This document shows, in pieces, positions 1 through 6,007 of a DNA stretch of 6,953 nt; the first letter of the stretch is position 1, and every line of letters starts with the position of its first letter. Under the pieces are notes generated by a model. That model ran no database searches, was not told the DNA's origin, and saw only the letters and a program-made list of their open reading frames with translations. The stretch covers positions 1 to 6,953 of the forward strand of contig JACCWU010000212.1 in NCBI GenBank assembly GCA_013697465.1. The letters are read 5' to 3'. Origin of the DNA: Actinomycetota bacterium. Lineage in GTDB: Bacteria > Actinomycetota > Thermoleophilia > Gaiellales > Gaiellaceae. Made by a program: the position numbers and the translations under genes.

Positions 1-93
1 CCACACCCCTCCACCGTCATAGACCGCGAGGCGGCCTATGACGGGCGAGCCCGCCTCGATCCTCGCCGTCGCCAACGAGTCGCTGATGGGTGA
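1..93 (+). CDS. Possible C-terminal tail of an upstream gene, perhaps cytochrome c oxidase subunit I (partial)
   Basis: Frame 1 is open from the window edge to a TGA at 91-93. Its first residues, PHPSTVIDREAAYDGRA, loosely resemble the end of actinobacterial CtaD proteins, where a proline-rich stretch is followed by a pattern like LPxIRSxRPAF. The location just upstream of a ctaE cluster fits. If real, the gene would overlap the next CDS by 56 nt, which is long. An alternative is frame 3, which stops at 39-41 in an ATGA overlap with the next start; its residues TPLHRHRPRGGL carry no recognisable pattern. About 30 codons are too few to decide, and the reading could be chance. Confidence 0.3.
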   Translation, partial: PHPSTVIDREAAYDGRARLDPRRRQRVADG

Positions 94-877
94 CGAGCTC
101 ATTGCGGCTGTACGGCGCCGCGCGAAGCGCGGGCCGATCCGCGTGAAGGTCGTCGCGCCGGTGACACTTCCTCGCGAGGGCTACGTCGTCTACCGCGACT
201 CTCGGCGCGCGGCGGCCGGGAGACGTCTGCAGCGGACGCTCGACATGCTCCGGCGCGAGGGGATCCCTGCGCACGGCGCCGTCTTCGACGACGAGCCGCT
301 CGCTGCGGTCAAGGACACGCTGGCGATAGAGGACGTCGACGAGATCATCGTCTCGACGCACCCCGAGACGAGGTCGGGATGGCTGAGGAGGAACCTGCTC
401 GACGAGATCCGCAAGAACGCGGGCGACCGGCCGGTCGAGCATGTCGTCGCCGACGTCGGCGCGCGCGAGGGCGTGAACGTGCTCGTCGTGGCCAACGAGA
501 CGGTTCTCGGCGAGTCCTTGCTCGAACGTATCCGCACGCGCGCGCAGGAAGGCCCCGCGAGCTTCCTCATCGTCTCGCCGCAGAGCGACCCGACTCGGGG
601 AGAGCATCCCGAGGCCGAACGCCGCCTGCGAGCGGCTCTCGCGACACTGCGCGTCGATGGGATCGACGTCCATGGGCAGATCGCGCACCCGGATCCGTAC
701 ACGGCCGTCATGCACGCCGTCCGGGACGAGCGCACGGACGAGATCATCGTGTCGACCTTCCCGCGCACGCGTTCGGGTTGGTTGCGCCGAGACCTCGTCG
801 GACGCCTCCGGGCCGACAGCGGAGTTCCGGTCGAGCACGTCATCTCCGAGCCCGCGCGCGAGGAGGTGGCGGTGTGA
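38..877 (+). CDS. Tandem UspA-like two-domain protein of the oxidase cluster
   Basis: This 279-residue soluble protein has no signal peptide or membrane segment. It consists of two copies of a UspA-like alpha/beta domain, roughly residues 6-138 and 146-275. Each copy opens with a beta strand and the motif VANE[ST] (residues 11-15 and 151-155), has a central HG, and ends with DEIIVSTxPxTRSGWLRR (from about 101 and 234) followed by a final PVEHV strand. The overall order matches the universal stress protein fold, but the usual GxxGx9G[ST] ATP loop is replaced by this STxPxxxSxWL motif. From memory, similar domains occur at the C-terminus of some actinobacterial amino-acid permeases and as orphan proteins. 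The ATG at 38 is the first start after an in-frame stop at 20-22 and has GAGG at 28-31 six bases upstream. The stop overlaps the ctaE start (GTGA). The same domain recurs two genes downstream. A role in regulating or assembling the oxidase is inference only. Confidence 0.85.
   Translation: MTGEPASILAVANESLMGDELIAAVRRRAKRGPIRVKVVAPVTLPREGYVVYRDSRRAAAGRRLQRTLDMLRREGIPAHGAVFDDEPLAAVKDTLAIEDVDEIIVSTHPETRSGWLRRNLLDEIRKNAGDRPVEHVVADVGAREGVNVLVVANETVLGESLLERIRTRAQEGPASFLIVSPQSDPTRGEHPEAERRLRAALATLRVDGIDVHGQIAHPDPYTAVMHAVRDERTDEIIVSTFPRTRSGWLRRDLVGRLRADSGVPVEHVISEPAREEVAV
861..866 (+). promoter_or_regulatory. Strong Shine-Dalgarno for ctaE
   Basis: AGGAGG lies inside the end of the upstream coding region, seven bases before the GTG at 874. 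It decides the ctaE start: the longer open frame reaching back to 379 is a shadow of the UspA-like gene. Confidence 0.8.
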
Positions 878-1485
878 CGACTCACGCCGAGGGTCTCCAC
901 GACCACCACGGGCCGCCGGTGGCCAACCAGAGCTCGCGGGTGGATTCCGTGGTCCTCGGCATGTTCCTCTTCATCGCATCCGAGGCGATGCTGTTCGGCT
1001 CGTTCTTCACGGCCTACTTCTTCGTGCGGGTCGTCAACCCCACCGCGCCGGAGACCTGGCCTCCCGACCCGTTCGAGTTCCCTGTGTTCGTCGCGGGCGT
1101 CAACACCGCGATCCTCGTCACCTCGAGCTTCACCATGCACTGGGCGCTGCAGTCGATCAAGCGCGGCGAGCGCAAGGCCTTTCTCGCCGGGATGGTGCTC
1201 ACGTTCCTCATGGGCCTCGCGTTCCTGCTGACGCAGGCGGTCGAGTACCTGAACGTTGGCTTTAACACGGGCGACGGGGCGTTTGCCTCCGTCTTCTTCG
1301 GCCTCACCGGGCTGCATGGCGCTCACGTCTTCGTCGGCCTGACTCTGCTCGGAATCGTGATCGTGCGTGGCTTCCGAGGGCACTTCACGCCCGAGCACCA
1401 TCACGGAGTGGAGCTGCCCGGTATCTACTGGCACTTCGTCGACATCATGTGGATCGTCGTCTACGCGACCGTGTACTTGATCTGA
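874..1485 (+). CDS. ctaE: Cytochrome c oxidase subunit III (aa3-type haem-copper oxidase)
   Basis: Subunit III is the integral-membrane subunit of the terminal oxidase that stabilises subunit I and its proton-uptake path; it carries no redox cofactor. The 203-residue product has the short five-helix form usual in actinobacteria. The N-terminus is histidine-rich (HAEGLHDHHGPP). The first helix carries SEAMLF with Glu37, which corresponds to the conserved DCCD-reactive glutamate of the family. GLHGAHVFVGL (His148, His151) and the C-terminal YWHFVDIMWIVVY (His187, Asp190) are hallmark motifs. The GTG at 874 overlaps the upstream stop as GTGA and has AGGAGG seven bases before it. UspA-like genes flank it on both sides. 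Subunits I and II, needed for a working oxidase, are not in the window and are probably upstream. Confidence 0.95.
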   Translation: MTTHAEGLHDHHGPPVANQSSRVDSVVLGMFLFIASEAMLFGSFFTAYFFVRVVNPTAPETWPPDPFEFPVFVAGVNTAILVTSSFTMHWALQSIKRGERKAFLAGMVLTFLMGLAFLLTQAVEYLNVGFNTGDGAFASVFFGLTGLHGAHVFVGLTLLGIVIVRGFRGHFTPEHHHGVELPGIYWHFVDIMWIVVYATVYLI

Positions 1486-1501
1486 GAGAGACGCGGGCGA
1501 C

Positions 1502-2134
1502 GTGGAGAGCCCTTTTCGAAGTGAAGCTGCGGCATTCCGGTTCCTGCTGATCACCATCGGTGCGTTCGCGCTCATCGTCGTCGCGTCGCTGATCGAGCCC
1601 TGGCTCGGCTTCGCCGTCTTCCTGCTGCTTGCCGTTGCCGCGGTCGTCGTCTATCTCCGCGAGCGCAGTCCCGGACCGGCCGCCGAGCATGTCGAGCACG
1701 TCGGCGGCCCGGATGAGCGTCGAGTCCTCGTCGTCGCCAACGAGACAGTTGGTGGCGAGGAGCTCCTGGGCGCGATCTCAGAGCTGGCTCTTGCCGGAAG
1801 GACGGAGTTCTACGTCGTCTGTCCTGCGCTGAACTCGCGGCTCAAGACGTGGGTCTCCGACGAGGATGGCGCGCGCGCCAAGGCACAGAAGCGGCTCGAC
1901 GCGACCCTCGAGCGACTCGGCTCGGTGGGCGTCGAGGCGCACGGAACCGTTGGCGACCTCGATCCGCTCGTCGCCATCGCCGACGCCGTCCGGACGTTCC
2001 ACCCGGACGAGATCGTCGTGTCCACGCATCCCGAGGGGAAGTCGAACTGGCTCGAACGGGGCGTCGTCGAGACCGTGCGCGAGCGCTTCGACGTGCCGGT
2101 TCGGCACGTCGTGGTTGATCTCGAGGCCCGGTAG
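1502..2134 (+). CDS. Membrane-anchored UspA-like protein
   Basis: This 210-residue protein begins with two hydrophobic helices, about residues 14-31 and 33-52, joined by a tight EPW turn. A charged linker follows, then one UspA-like domain from about 73 to 208. The domain shares with the two copies in the gene at 38: VLVVANET (75-82), a mid-domain HG, DP before an alanine-rich helix, and DEIVVSTHPEGKSNWLER (from about 169). A helical hairpin would place both the N-terminus and the UspA-like domain in the cytoplasm. The GTG start is the first available after an in-frame stop at 1478-1480; a weak GAGAG lies about 11 bases upstream. It follows ctaE by 16 nt and is probably cotranscribed. The hairpin may tether the domain next to the oxidase, but this is inference. 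Classical ATP-loop glycines are missing here too. Confidence 0.85.
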   Translation: MESPFRSEAAAFRFLLITIGAFALIVVASLIEPWLGFAVFLLLAVAAVVVYLRERSPGPAAEHVEHVGGPDERRVLVVANETVGGEELLGAISELALAGRTEFYVVCPALNSRLKTWVSDEDGARAKAQKRLDATLERLGSVGVEAHGTVGDLDPLVAIADAVRTFHPDEIVVSTHPEGKSNWLERGVVETVRERFDVPVRHVVVDLEAR

Positions 2135-2178
2135 AGCGACTCTCTGGTACCGAGCGCCGCCCGCTACTTGCCGGCGGC
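2129..2178. terminator. Candidate hairpins between convergent genes
   Basis: Only 29 nt separate the two convergent stop codons. Two small inverted repeats span them. The first is CGGT-AGAG / CTCT-ACCG at 2129-2152, with a CGA loop and a five-base bulge. The second is GCCGCC (2156-2161) with GGCGGC (2173-2178), separated by 11 bases. Neither is followed by a T run on either strand, so intrinsic termination is uncertain; in GC-rich sequence such pairings may be chance. Confidence 0.25.
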
Positions 2179-2838
2179 CGACGAGACGTACTCGGCGACA
2201 GCTTCGATCTGCGTGCGGTCGAGTGAGTCCTTGAACGACGGCATCGTGCCCTTCCCGTTCGTCACGCGATCGGTGACCAGCGTCTTCGGGGGCTTCGACT
2301 GGTCGAGATTCGGGCCCACCGTGCCAGCAGTTCCGGCGTCCGCGAGCGTGTGGCATTGGGCGCAGGTCGTGGCGAAGATCGACTTGCCGTCGGTCGGCTT
2401 CTCCGTGGTGACGCCGGTGCCGGCGACTGCGCCGACATACACGCCGATGTCGTCCACCGCCTGCTGCCGATCCTCGACGCAGAAGGCGTCTCCCTCGACG
2501 TCGTCGCACTCCGGGAGCGTCTCGTCGGGCCCGGGCATCCCCGTAGCGTCGGTCACCGGATCTTCGATCGGATAGAGAATCTGGTCGCGGATGACCTGGG
2601 TGAAGGTGTCCGTCGTGAGGCCGTCAGCGCGGGACTGGGCGAACGCGTCGTCGAGATTGGGGCCGATGGTCCCCGCCGTTCCTGCGGCCGCGAGGACATG
2701 GCAACCGGCGCACCGCGCGATGAACAGCTGCTTTCCGGACTCGCGGTTCCCCTCGGTCGAATACTCCGCTGCGCCGCAGCCTGCCAGGATGAGTGCCGCT
2801 GCCGCGCCTGCGGCGGTAAGGAGAAGCGAGAGCCTCAC
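2164..2838 (-). CDS. Di-haem c-type cytochrome lipoprotein
   Basis: This 224-residue extracytoplasmic electron carrier has a signal peptide ending in a lipobox, LILAGC, with Cys21 as the likely lipidated residue. Two cytochrome c domains follow. Haem-binding motifs are CAGCH (43-47) and CAQCH (159-163), each followed by nearly the same stretch: AGTAGTIGPNLD and AGTAGTVGPNLD. Probable distal methionine ligands are Met101 (TGMPG) and Met199 (GTMPSF). Domain 1 has a longer C-terminal part with an acidic insert holding Cys111 and Cys120, which could form a disulfide. The start is GTG, placed directly before the signal peptide, with no clear Shine-Dalgarno; it lies 11 nt after the TPR gene stop and may depend on translational coupling. 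It converges on the ctaE cluster, so donation of electrons to that oxidase is plausible but not shown. Haem attachment would need a cytochrome c maturation system encoded elsewhere. Confidence 0.93.
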   Translation of the reverse strand: MRLSLLLTAAGAAAALILAGCGAAEYSTEGNRESGKQLFIARCAGCHVLAAAGTAGTIGPNLDDAFAQSRADGLTTDTFTQVIRDQILYPIEDPVTDATGMPGPDETLPECDDVEGDAFCVEDRQQAVDDIGVYVGAVAGTGVTTEKPTDGKSIFATTCAQCHTLADAGTAGTVGPNLDQSKPPKTLVTDRVTNGKGTMPSFKDSLDRTQIEAVAEYVSSAAGK

Positions 2839-2849
2839 GCGGCGCGAGT

Positions 2850-3596
2850 CTAACCGGACGTCTGTGCTTGTAGCTGCTTCAAGAGACGGCGGATCTCGAG
2901 CTTGTCGATCTCCGCAACCCCGGGAGCCTCAAGGTAGGCCTCGTAGGCGGCGATCGTGGTCGCGATGTCGCCCGCGCTCTGTGCCGCGTCCGCAAGCTGC
3001 AGCTGAACGCTGGGATCGTCGGGGGTGGCCGCGGCGAGGCGCCGGTAGGTCTCGATAAGCAGAGCGGACGTTTGCTGCGCTTGCCCGAGCGCTGCGTTGG
3101 TCTCCTTGGCGAGCTCCGTGCTCACGGCGTTCGATACGGCATCGACGTCGAGTGGGCGGCCTCCGAGGTTGATGGACTGGAAGACGGCTGAGCCGGTTGC
3201 CAGATACGCGGCGCGCAGCTCCGCTATCTGGTAGCGCCGCTGGGCTTCGTCGATGCGCACCAGATACAGGCTCGCCAGCTCGCGGAGGGCGTCCGCATTC
3301 TTCGGCTTCAACGCGATGAACCCCTCGAGCGCCTCGATTGCCTCCTGGGTGCGGCCCTCGGCTTGGAGTGCTGTCGAGAGATCACGCTGAGCCTTTGCGT
3401 CCTTCGGGTTCTCGGAGACCCGCTCCTGTGCCTTGGAGATCGAGGGGATGCCCGAGTCTCCGGCTGCTCCGCGGAAGACATCGCCGATCCCGACGCCTCC
3501 TGCCCCCACGCCGAAGCCGACGAAGCCCAGGCCGAAGGCAACGGCGAGGAAGAGAAAGACCCACTTCGCATTTCGGCGAAGCTTGGGGAAGAACAT
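2850..3596 (-). CDS. Membrane-anchored TPR protein
   Basis: The product is 248 residues from the ATG at 3596. A basic N-terminus (MFFPKLRRNAKW) precedes a single glycine-rich hydrophobic segment at about 12-37. A soluble, probably extracytoplasmic region with helical repeats follows. One clear tetratricopeptide unit spans about 66-100 (AQRDLSTALQAEGRTQEAI, then LKPKNA), a degenerate unit follows, and another lies at about 194-228 (QLQLADAAQSAGDIATTIAA). TPR proteins are protein-interaction scaffolds; the partner is unknown. The frame is open back to 3680, but that extension would overlap the upstream gene and encodes an arginine-rich run; the ATG lies 11 nt after the upstream stop, just before the membrane segment, with a weak GAAGA four bases ahead. 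A role in assembling the neighbouring cytochrome or other exported proteins is conjecture from position. Confidence 0.85.
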   Translation of the reverse strand: MFFPKLRRNAKWVFLFLAVAFGLGFVGFGVGAGGVGIGDVFRGAAGDSGIPSISKAQERVSENPKDAKAQRDLSTALQAEGRTQEAIEALEGFIALKPKNADALRELASLYLVRIDEAQRRYQIAELRAAYLATGSAVFQSINLGGRPLDVDAVSNAVSTELAKETNAALGQAQQTSALLIETYRRLAAATPDDPSVQLQLADAAQSAGDIATTIAAYEAYLEAPGVAEIDKLEIRRLLKQLQAQTSG

Positions 3597-3607
3597 GGTG
3601 TCTTCGA

Positions 3608-4921
3608 CTACGACGTTCGTGCGCCGTGTGACAGCAGCCGGTCTCGGGCGCTGCGCGCGGCGCCGATCAGCTCGAGCCATGCCCTCCCTCCTCTCTCGTA
3701 GCGGGGTTCGCCGGACACGAGAGTAGCGATCACGCGCTCGGGCGAGCCGCCGAGTACGGTCGCCGTAACAGGATCTTCCCAGGGAAGGAAGGGACTGTCA
3801 GCGAGGGAGACAACGGTGAGATCCGCCTGCTTGCCGGGAACGATCGAGCCCACCTCTTCGTCGAGTCCCAGCGCGCGAGCGCCGCCGATTGTTCCGAGCT
3901 CGAGTACCTCTGCGGCGGTGAGAGCGTCTGCGCGGCGCTCTCTCGCCCGGGCCTCGAGTAGAACCCAGCGAAGCTCGTCGAAGAAATCGAACGAGGGCGC
4001 CGATGCGGGACTGTCGGTGCCGATTCCCACGCGGATGCCGGCCGCGCGTAACTCGGCGAGCGGCGCCACGCCACACCCGAGAATGGCGTTCGAGCGCGGG
4101 CAATGCACGACCGCGACGTCGTGCTCGGCGAGCAGCGCAATCTCCTCGTGGTCGACGACGACGCAGTGCGCTGCGAGCATGTTCGGACCGAGCAAGCCCT
4201 CCCGCGCGAGGAGGCGAGCACCGGTTGTGCCGGCCGGTGGGACGAGCCACGGGATTCCCTGCCAAGGCCCGCTGCCGTTGAGCAGATAGCGCACCTCCGA
4301 GTCGCTCTCCGAGATGTGCGTCGCGAGCGGCAGCCCGAGCTCCGCGCAGGCTCGGTAGGCCTGGGCCGAGACGCTGAAGGGGGCGTGCGGCGAGACGCCG
4401 AGCCGCACGCGCTCGGACAGGGACCCTTCAACTCGCTCGCGCAGCTCGGCGAACTGCCGAAGCACGTCGTCAGGCTCGGCTCCGAATACCTCGAGGTACA
4501 CGGTCCCGCGGAGACCGAGCTCTGCCATCGCGACTCCGGCCGCGCCGCTGTAGCTGCAGTCTCCGGTCGTGGTGACGCCCGAGCGAAGACACTCCGCCGC
4601 ACCCTGGCGGGCGATCGCGAGATAGTCGTCCCAACCGCCGCGACGCTTGCGGACAGTGTGCAGTGCGATCCACTCTGCGAAGTCGGTCAGGCCGTCTCCG
4701 AACCCGCCGTAGACCGCGTACTCGAGGTGGGTATGCGCGTTGACGAAGCCGGGAAGGATTACGGCATCCGAGAAGCGCTCACCCTCACCGAGCTCGGACG
4801 TAGTGCCCACGGCCGCGATCCGCCCGTCCTCGATCGCTACGGCGCCGTCTTCGATCGGCGGGCCTTCCACGGGCACCACCCAATCGGCGGAGAGAACCCT
4901 CAGCTCTCCGCCTCCAACCAT
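3608..4921 (-). CDS. Zinc-dependent amidohydrolase, nucleoside-deaminase type
   Basis: This 437-residue cytoplasmic enzyme belongs to the amidohydrolase superfamily, MtaD/SsnA/TrzN branch, whose members mostly deaminate purine-type rings (S-adenosylhomocysteine, methylthioadenosine, guanine, aminofutalosine). The zinc set is complete: NAHTHLE (His63, His65), THISES (His202 with catalytic Glu205), AAHCV (His252) and GIGTDSP (Asp303). SPHAPFS (177-183) and HCPRSNAILG (273-282) are family motifs, and GSIVPGKQADLTV marks the closing beta-sandwich. The length is normal. The substrate cannot be read from sequence; aminofutalosine deaminase of menaquinone synthesis is one candidate. The ATG at 4921 overlaps tatC by 22 nt and has GGAGGA immediately before it, unusually close for a Shine-Dalgarno, so the true first codon may differ by a few residues. 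No upstream in-frame alternative was found. Confidence 0.9.
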   Translation of the reverse strand: MVGGGELRVLSADWVVPVEGPPIEDGAVAIEDGRIAAVGTTSELGEGERFSDAVILPGFVNAHTHLEYAVYGGFGDGLTDFAEWIALHTVRKRRGGWDDYLAIARQGAAECLRSGVTTTGDCSYSGAAGVAMAELGLRGTVYLEVFGAEPDDVLRQFAELRERVEGSLSERVRLGVSPHAPFSVSAQAYRACAELGLPLATHISESDSEVRYLLNGSGPWQGIPWLVPPAGTTGARLLAREGLLGPNMLAAHCVVVDHEEIALLAEHDVAVVHCPRSNAILGCGVAPLAELRAAGIRVGIGTDSPASAPSFDFFDELRWVLLEARARERRADALTAAEVLELGTIGGARALGLDEEVGSIVPGKQADLTVVSLADSPFLPWEDPVTATVLGGSPERVIATLVSGEPRYERGGRAWLELIGAARSARDRLLSHGARTS

Positions 4922-5673
4922 TCCTCCGTTCGATTGCGCTCCCAGCGGCGTTCCATCAGCACGGAAAGCCAGATCGAGAGCTCGTAGAGGAAGACGAGCG
5001 GTACGACCTCGAAGGCGAGCGAGACGGGGTCGACGGTTGGCAGAAGGATTGCGAAGACGAGGAGAGCGACGAACGCGATCTTCCGGTTACGGCGCAGCCG
5101 GTCGGCGCTCAGCACGCGAAGCCGCACGAGCGTGAGCAGGAAGATCGGCAGCTGGAAGGCGAGTCCCCCGGCGAGCAGCGTCCACGCGACGAACGAGTAG
5201 TAGTAGCTCGCTCGGATCTGGATGTCGTAGAGCTCGTCGTCGAAGTTCGTCAGGAACTCGAGCGCACGAGGCAGCACGACGTAGTACATGAAGACGACGC
5301 CGCACGAGAAGAGCGTCGTCGCGAGCACGACCGAGACGAGTACCACGCGCTGTGCGTGCATCTCGACCGCCGGCGCAAGGAACGACCAGACCTGCCAGAG
5401 GAGAACCGGTAGCGCGAGCGCGAGGCCGACGATCAGGCTCACCTTGACCGAGGTCGAGAATGGCTCGACGACGCCGAGGGTGACGAGCCGCTTGTCGTTC
5501 GGGAGCGGCCCGGTCAGCCACTCGATGATCTCTACGTGGAAAGCGAAGGCAAGGCCGAACGCGGGAGCGAGCGCGACGAGGCTGATGATGAGCCGCGTGC
5601 GAAGCTCGTCGAGGTGCTCGACAAGAGTGGCCTCCTCACCGTGGTGAAGACGGCGCGGCAGCCACCTGCGCAC
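4900..5673 (-). CDS. tatC: Sec-independent protein translocase TatC
   Basis: TatC is the six-helix membrane receptor that recognises twin-arginine signal peptides and builds the Tat translocase with TatA-type proteins. The 257-residue product shows the family pattern: HLDELRTRL (20-28, with Glu23 equivalent to E. coli Glu15), VEPF (69-72), PVLLWQVWSFLAPA (89-102), PRALEFL and TVDPVS in the fifth-helix region. Two conserved acidic positions look replaced when aligned by eye with E. coli: the Glu103 site reads HAQR instead of HERR, giving Ala107, and the Glu170 site reads AFQLP instead of FExP, giving Gln174. A glutamate at 104, three residues earlier, might compensate. The start is GTG, 14 nt after the tatA stop, with AGGGAG at 5682-5687 eight bases upstream. 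Confidence 0.96.
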   Translation of the reverse strand: MRRWLPRRLHHGEEATLVEHLDELRTRLIISLVALAPAFGLAFAFHVEIIEWLTGPLPNDKRLVTLGVVEPFSTSVKVSLIVGLALALPVLLWQVWSFLAPAVEMHAQRVVLVSVVLATTLFSCGVVFMYYVVLPRALEFLTNFDDELYDIQIRASYYYSFVAWTLLAGGLAFQLPIFLLTLVRLRVLSADRLRRNRKIAFVALLVFAILLPTVDPVSLAFEVVPLVFLYELSIWLSVLMERRWERNRTEEWLEAES

Positions 5674-5681
5674 AGAGAGCT

Positions 5682-5687
5682 CTCCCT
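5682..5687 (-). promoter_or_regulatory. Shine-Dalgarno of tatC
   Basis: On the minus strand AGGGAG lies directly after the tatA stop codon and eight bases before the GTG at 5673. It supports this GTG as the tatC start. Confidence 0.65.
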
Positions 5688-5957
5688 CTAGCGGACGGTT
5701 TCCCGCTCGGCCTCTTCCGCCTCTTTCTCGTCATGAGGCGAGTAGATCGGCTCAGAGGGAGCGGACGGGAGCTCTGCGGGCGGCGCGGTCGGGCTCGCGA
5801 ACTTCTCGTCGTCGTCTGCGTTCGTCACGGCGTCCTTGAACTCGCGCATTCCCTTGCCGAGCGAGCGGCCCATCTCGGGAAGGCGACTCGCACCGAAGAC
5901 GAGGAGCAGTACGACGAGCAGGATGAGCAGCTCCCAGATCGAGATGCCGAAGGGCAT
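5688..5957 (-). CDS. tatA: Sec-independent protein translocase TatA
   Basis: TatA oligomerises to form the protein-conducting element of the Tat pathway. The 89-residue product has a short N-terminal membrane helix (about 6-21) with Glu9 near its outer end, the hinge FGASRLPEMG (21-30), an amphipathic helix GRSLGKGMREFKDAV, and an acidic, proline-rich disordered tail. This is the standard TatA/B layout; length and hinge favour TatA. No separate TatB is present in the window, which suits the minimal TatA-TatC systems of some Gram-positive bacteria, though another copy could lie elsewhere. The ATG at 5957 has no visible Shine-Dalgarno and may be leaderless. It is the first gene of the minus-strand cluster. 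Confidence 0.93.
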   Translation of the reverse strand: MPFGISIWELLILLVVLLLVFGASRLPEMGRSLGKGMREFKDAVTNADDDEKFASPTAPPAELPSAPSEPIYSPHDEKEAEEAERETVR

Positions 5958-5963
5958 GCGTGC

Positions 5964-5969
5964 ACGATA
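5964..5969 (-). promoter_or_regulatory. Candidate -10 box for a leaderless tatA transcript
   Basis: TATCGT on the minus strand matches TANNNT. Six bases separate it from the ATG, placing transcription start at or next to the A of the start codon. The absence of any Shine-Dalgarno before tatA is consistent with this. Confidence 0.35.
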
Positions 5970-5993
5970 GCACCGCCCCGGACGACCGAAACC

Positions 5994-6007
5994 CCTGGAA
6001 CACCAGG
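5994..6007. repeat. Short inverted repeat, possible operator
   Basis: CCTGG (5994-5998) and CCAGG (6003-6007) are perfect complements around AACA. It lies near the middle of the divergent region and just upstream of the possible sufC -10. It could be an operator half-pair, but five-base arms arise easily by chance at this GC content. Confidence 0.25.

Noticed and set aside
379..873. N-terminal extension of ctaE to an ATG at 379
   Set aside because: The extra residues are arginine-rich shadow sequence of the UspA-like gene; the GTG at 874 has AGGAGG at ideal spacing and gives the normal subunit III length.
190..1575. A 461-codon minus-strand open frame across the UspA-like and ctaE genes
   Set aside because: The product is low-complexity, rich in R, S, E and H, with no domain; the plus strand encodes clear families with good starts. 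It is a GC-bias shadow.
3597..3680. Longer form of the TPR protein starting at 3680
   Set aside because: It would overlap the amidohydrolase by more than 70 nt and add an arginine-rich run before a typical membrane-anchor start.
4103..4987. A 294-codon plus-strand frame opposite the amidohydrolase
   Set aside because: No recognisable domain, and the opposite strand carries an intact zinc hydrolase with every catalytic residue.
5954..5965. Adjacent palindromes GCATGC and GTGCAC at the tatA start
   Set aside because: Six-base palindromes are frequent by chance and one includes the start codon; no symmetry beyond them.
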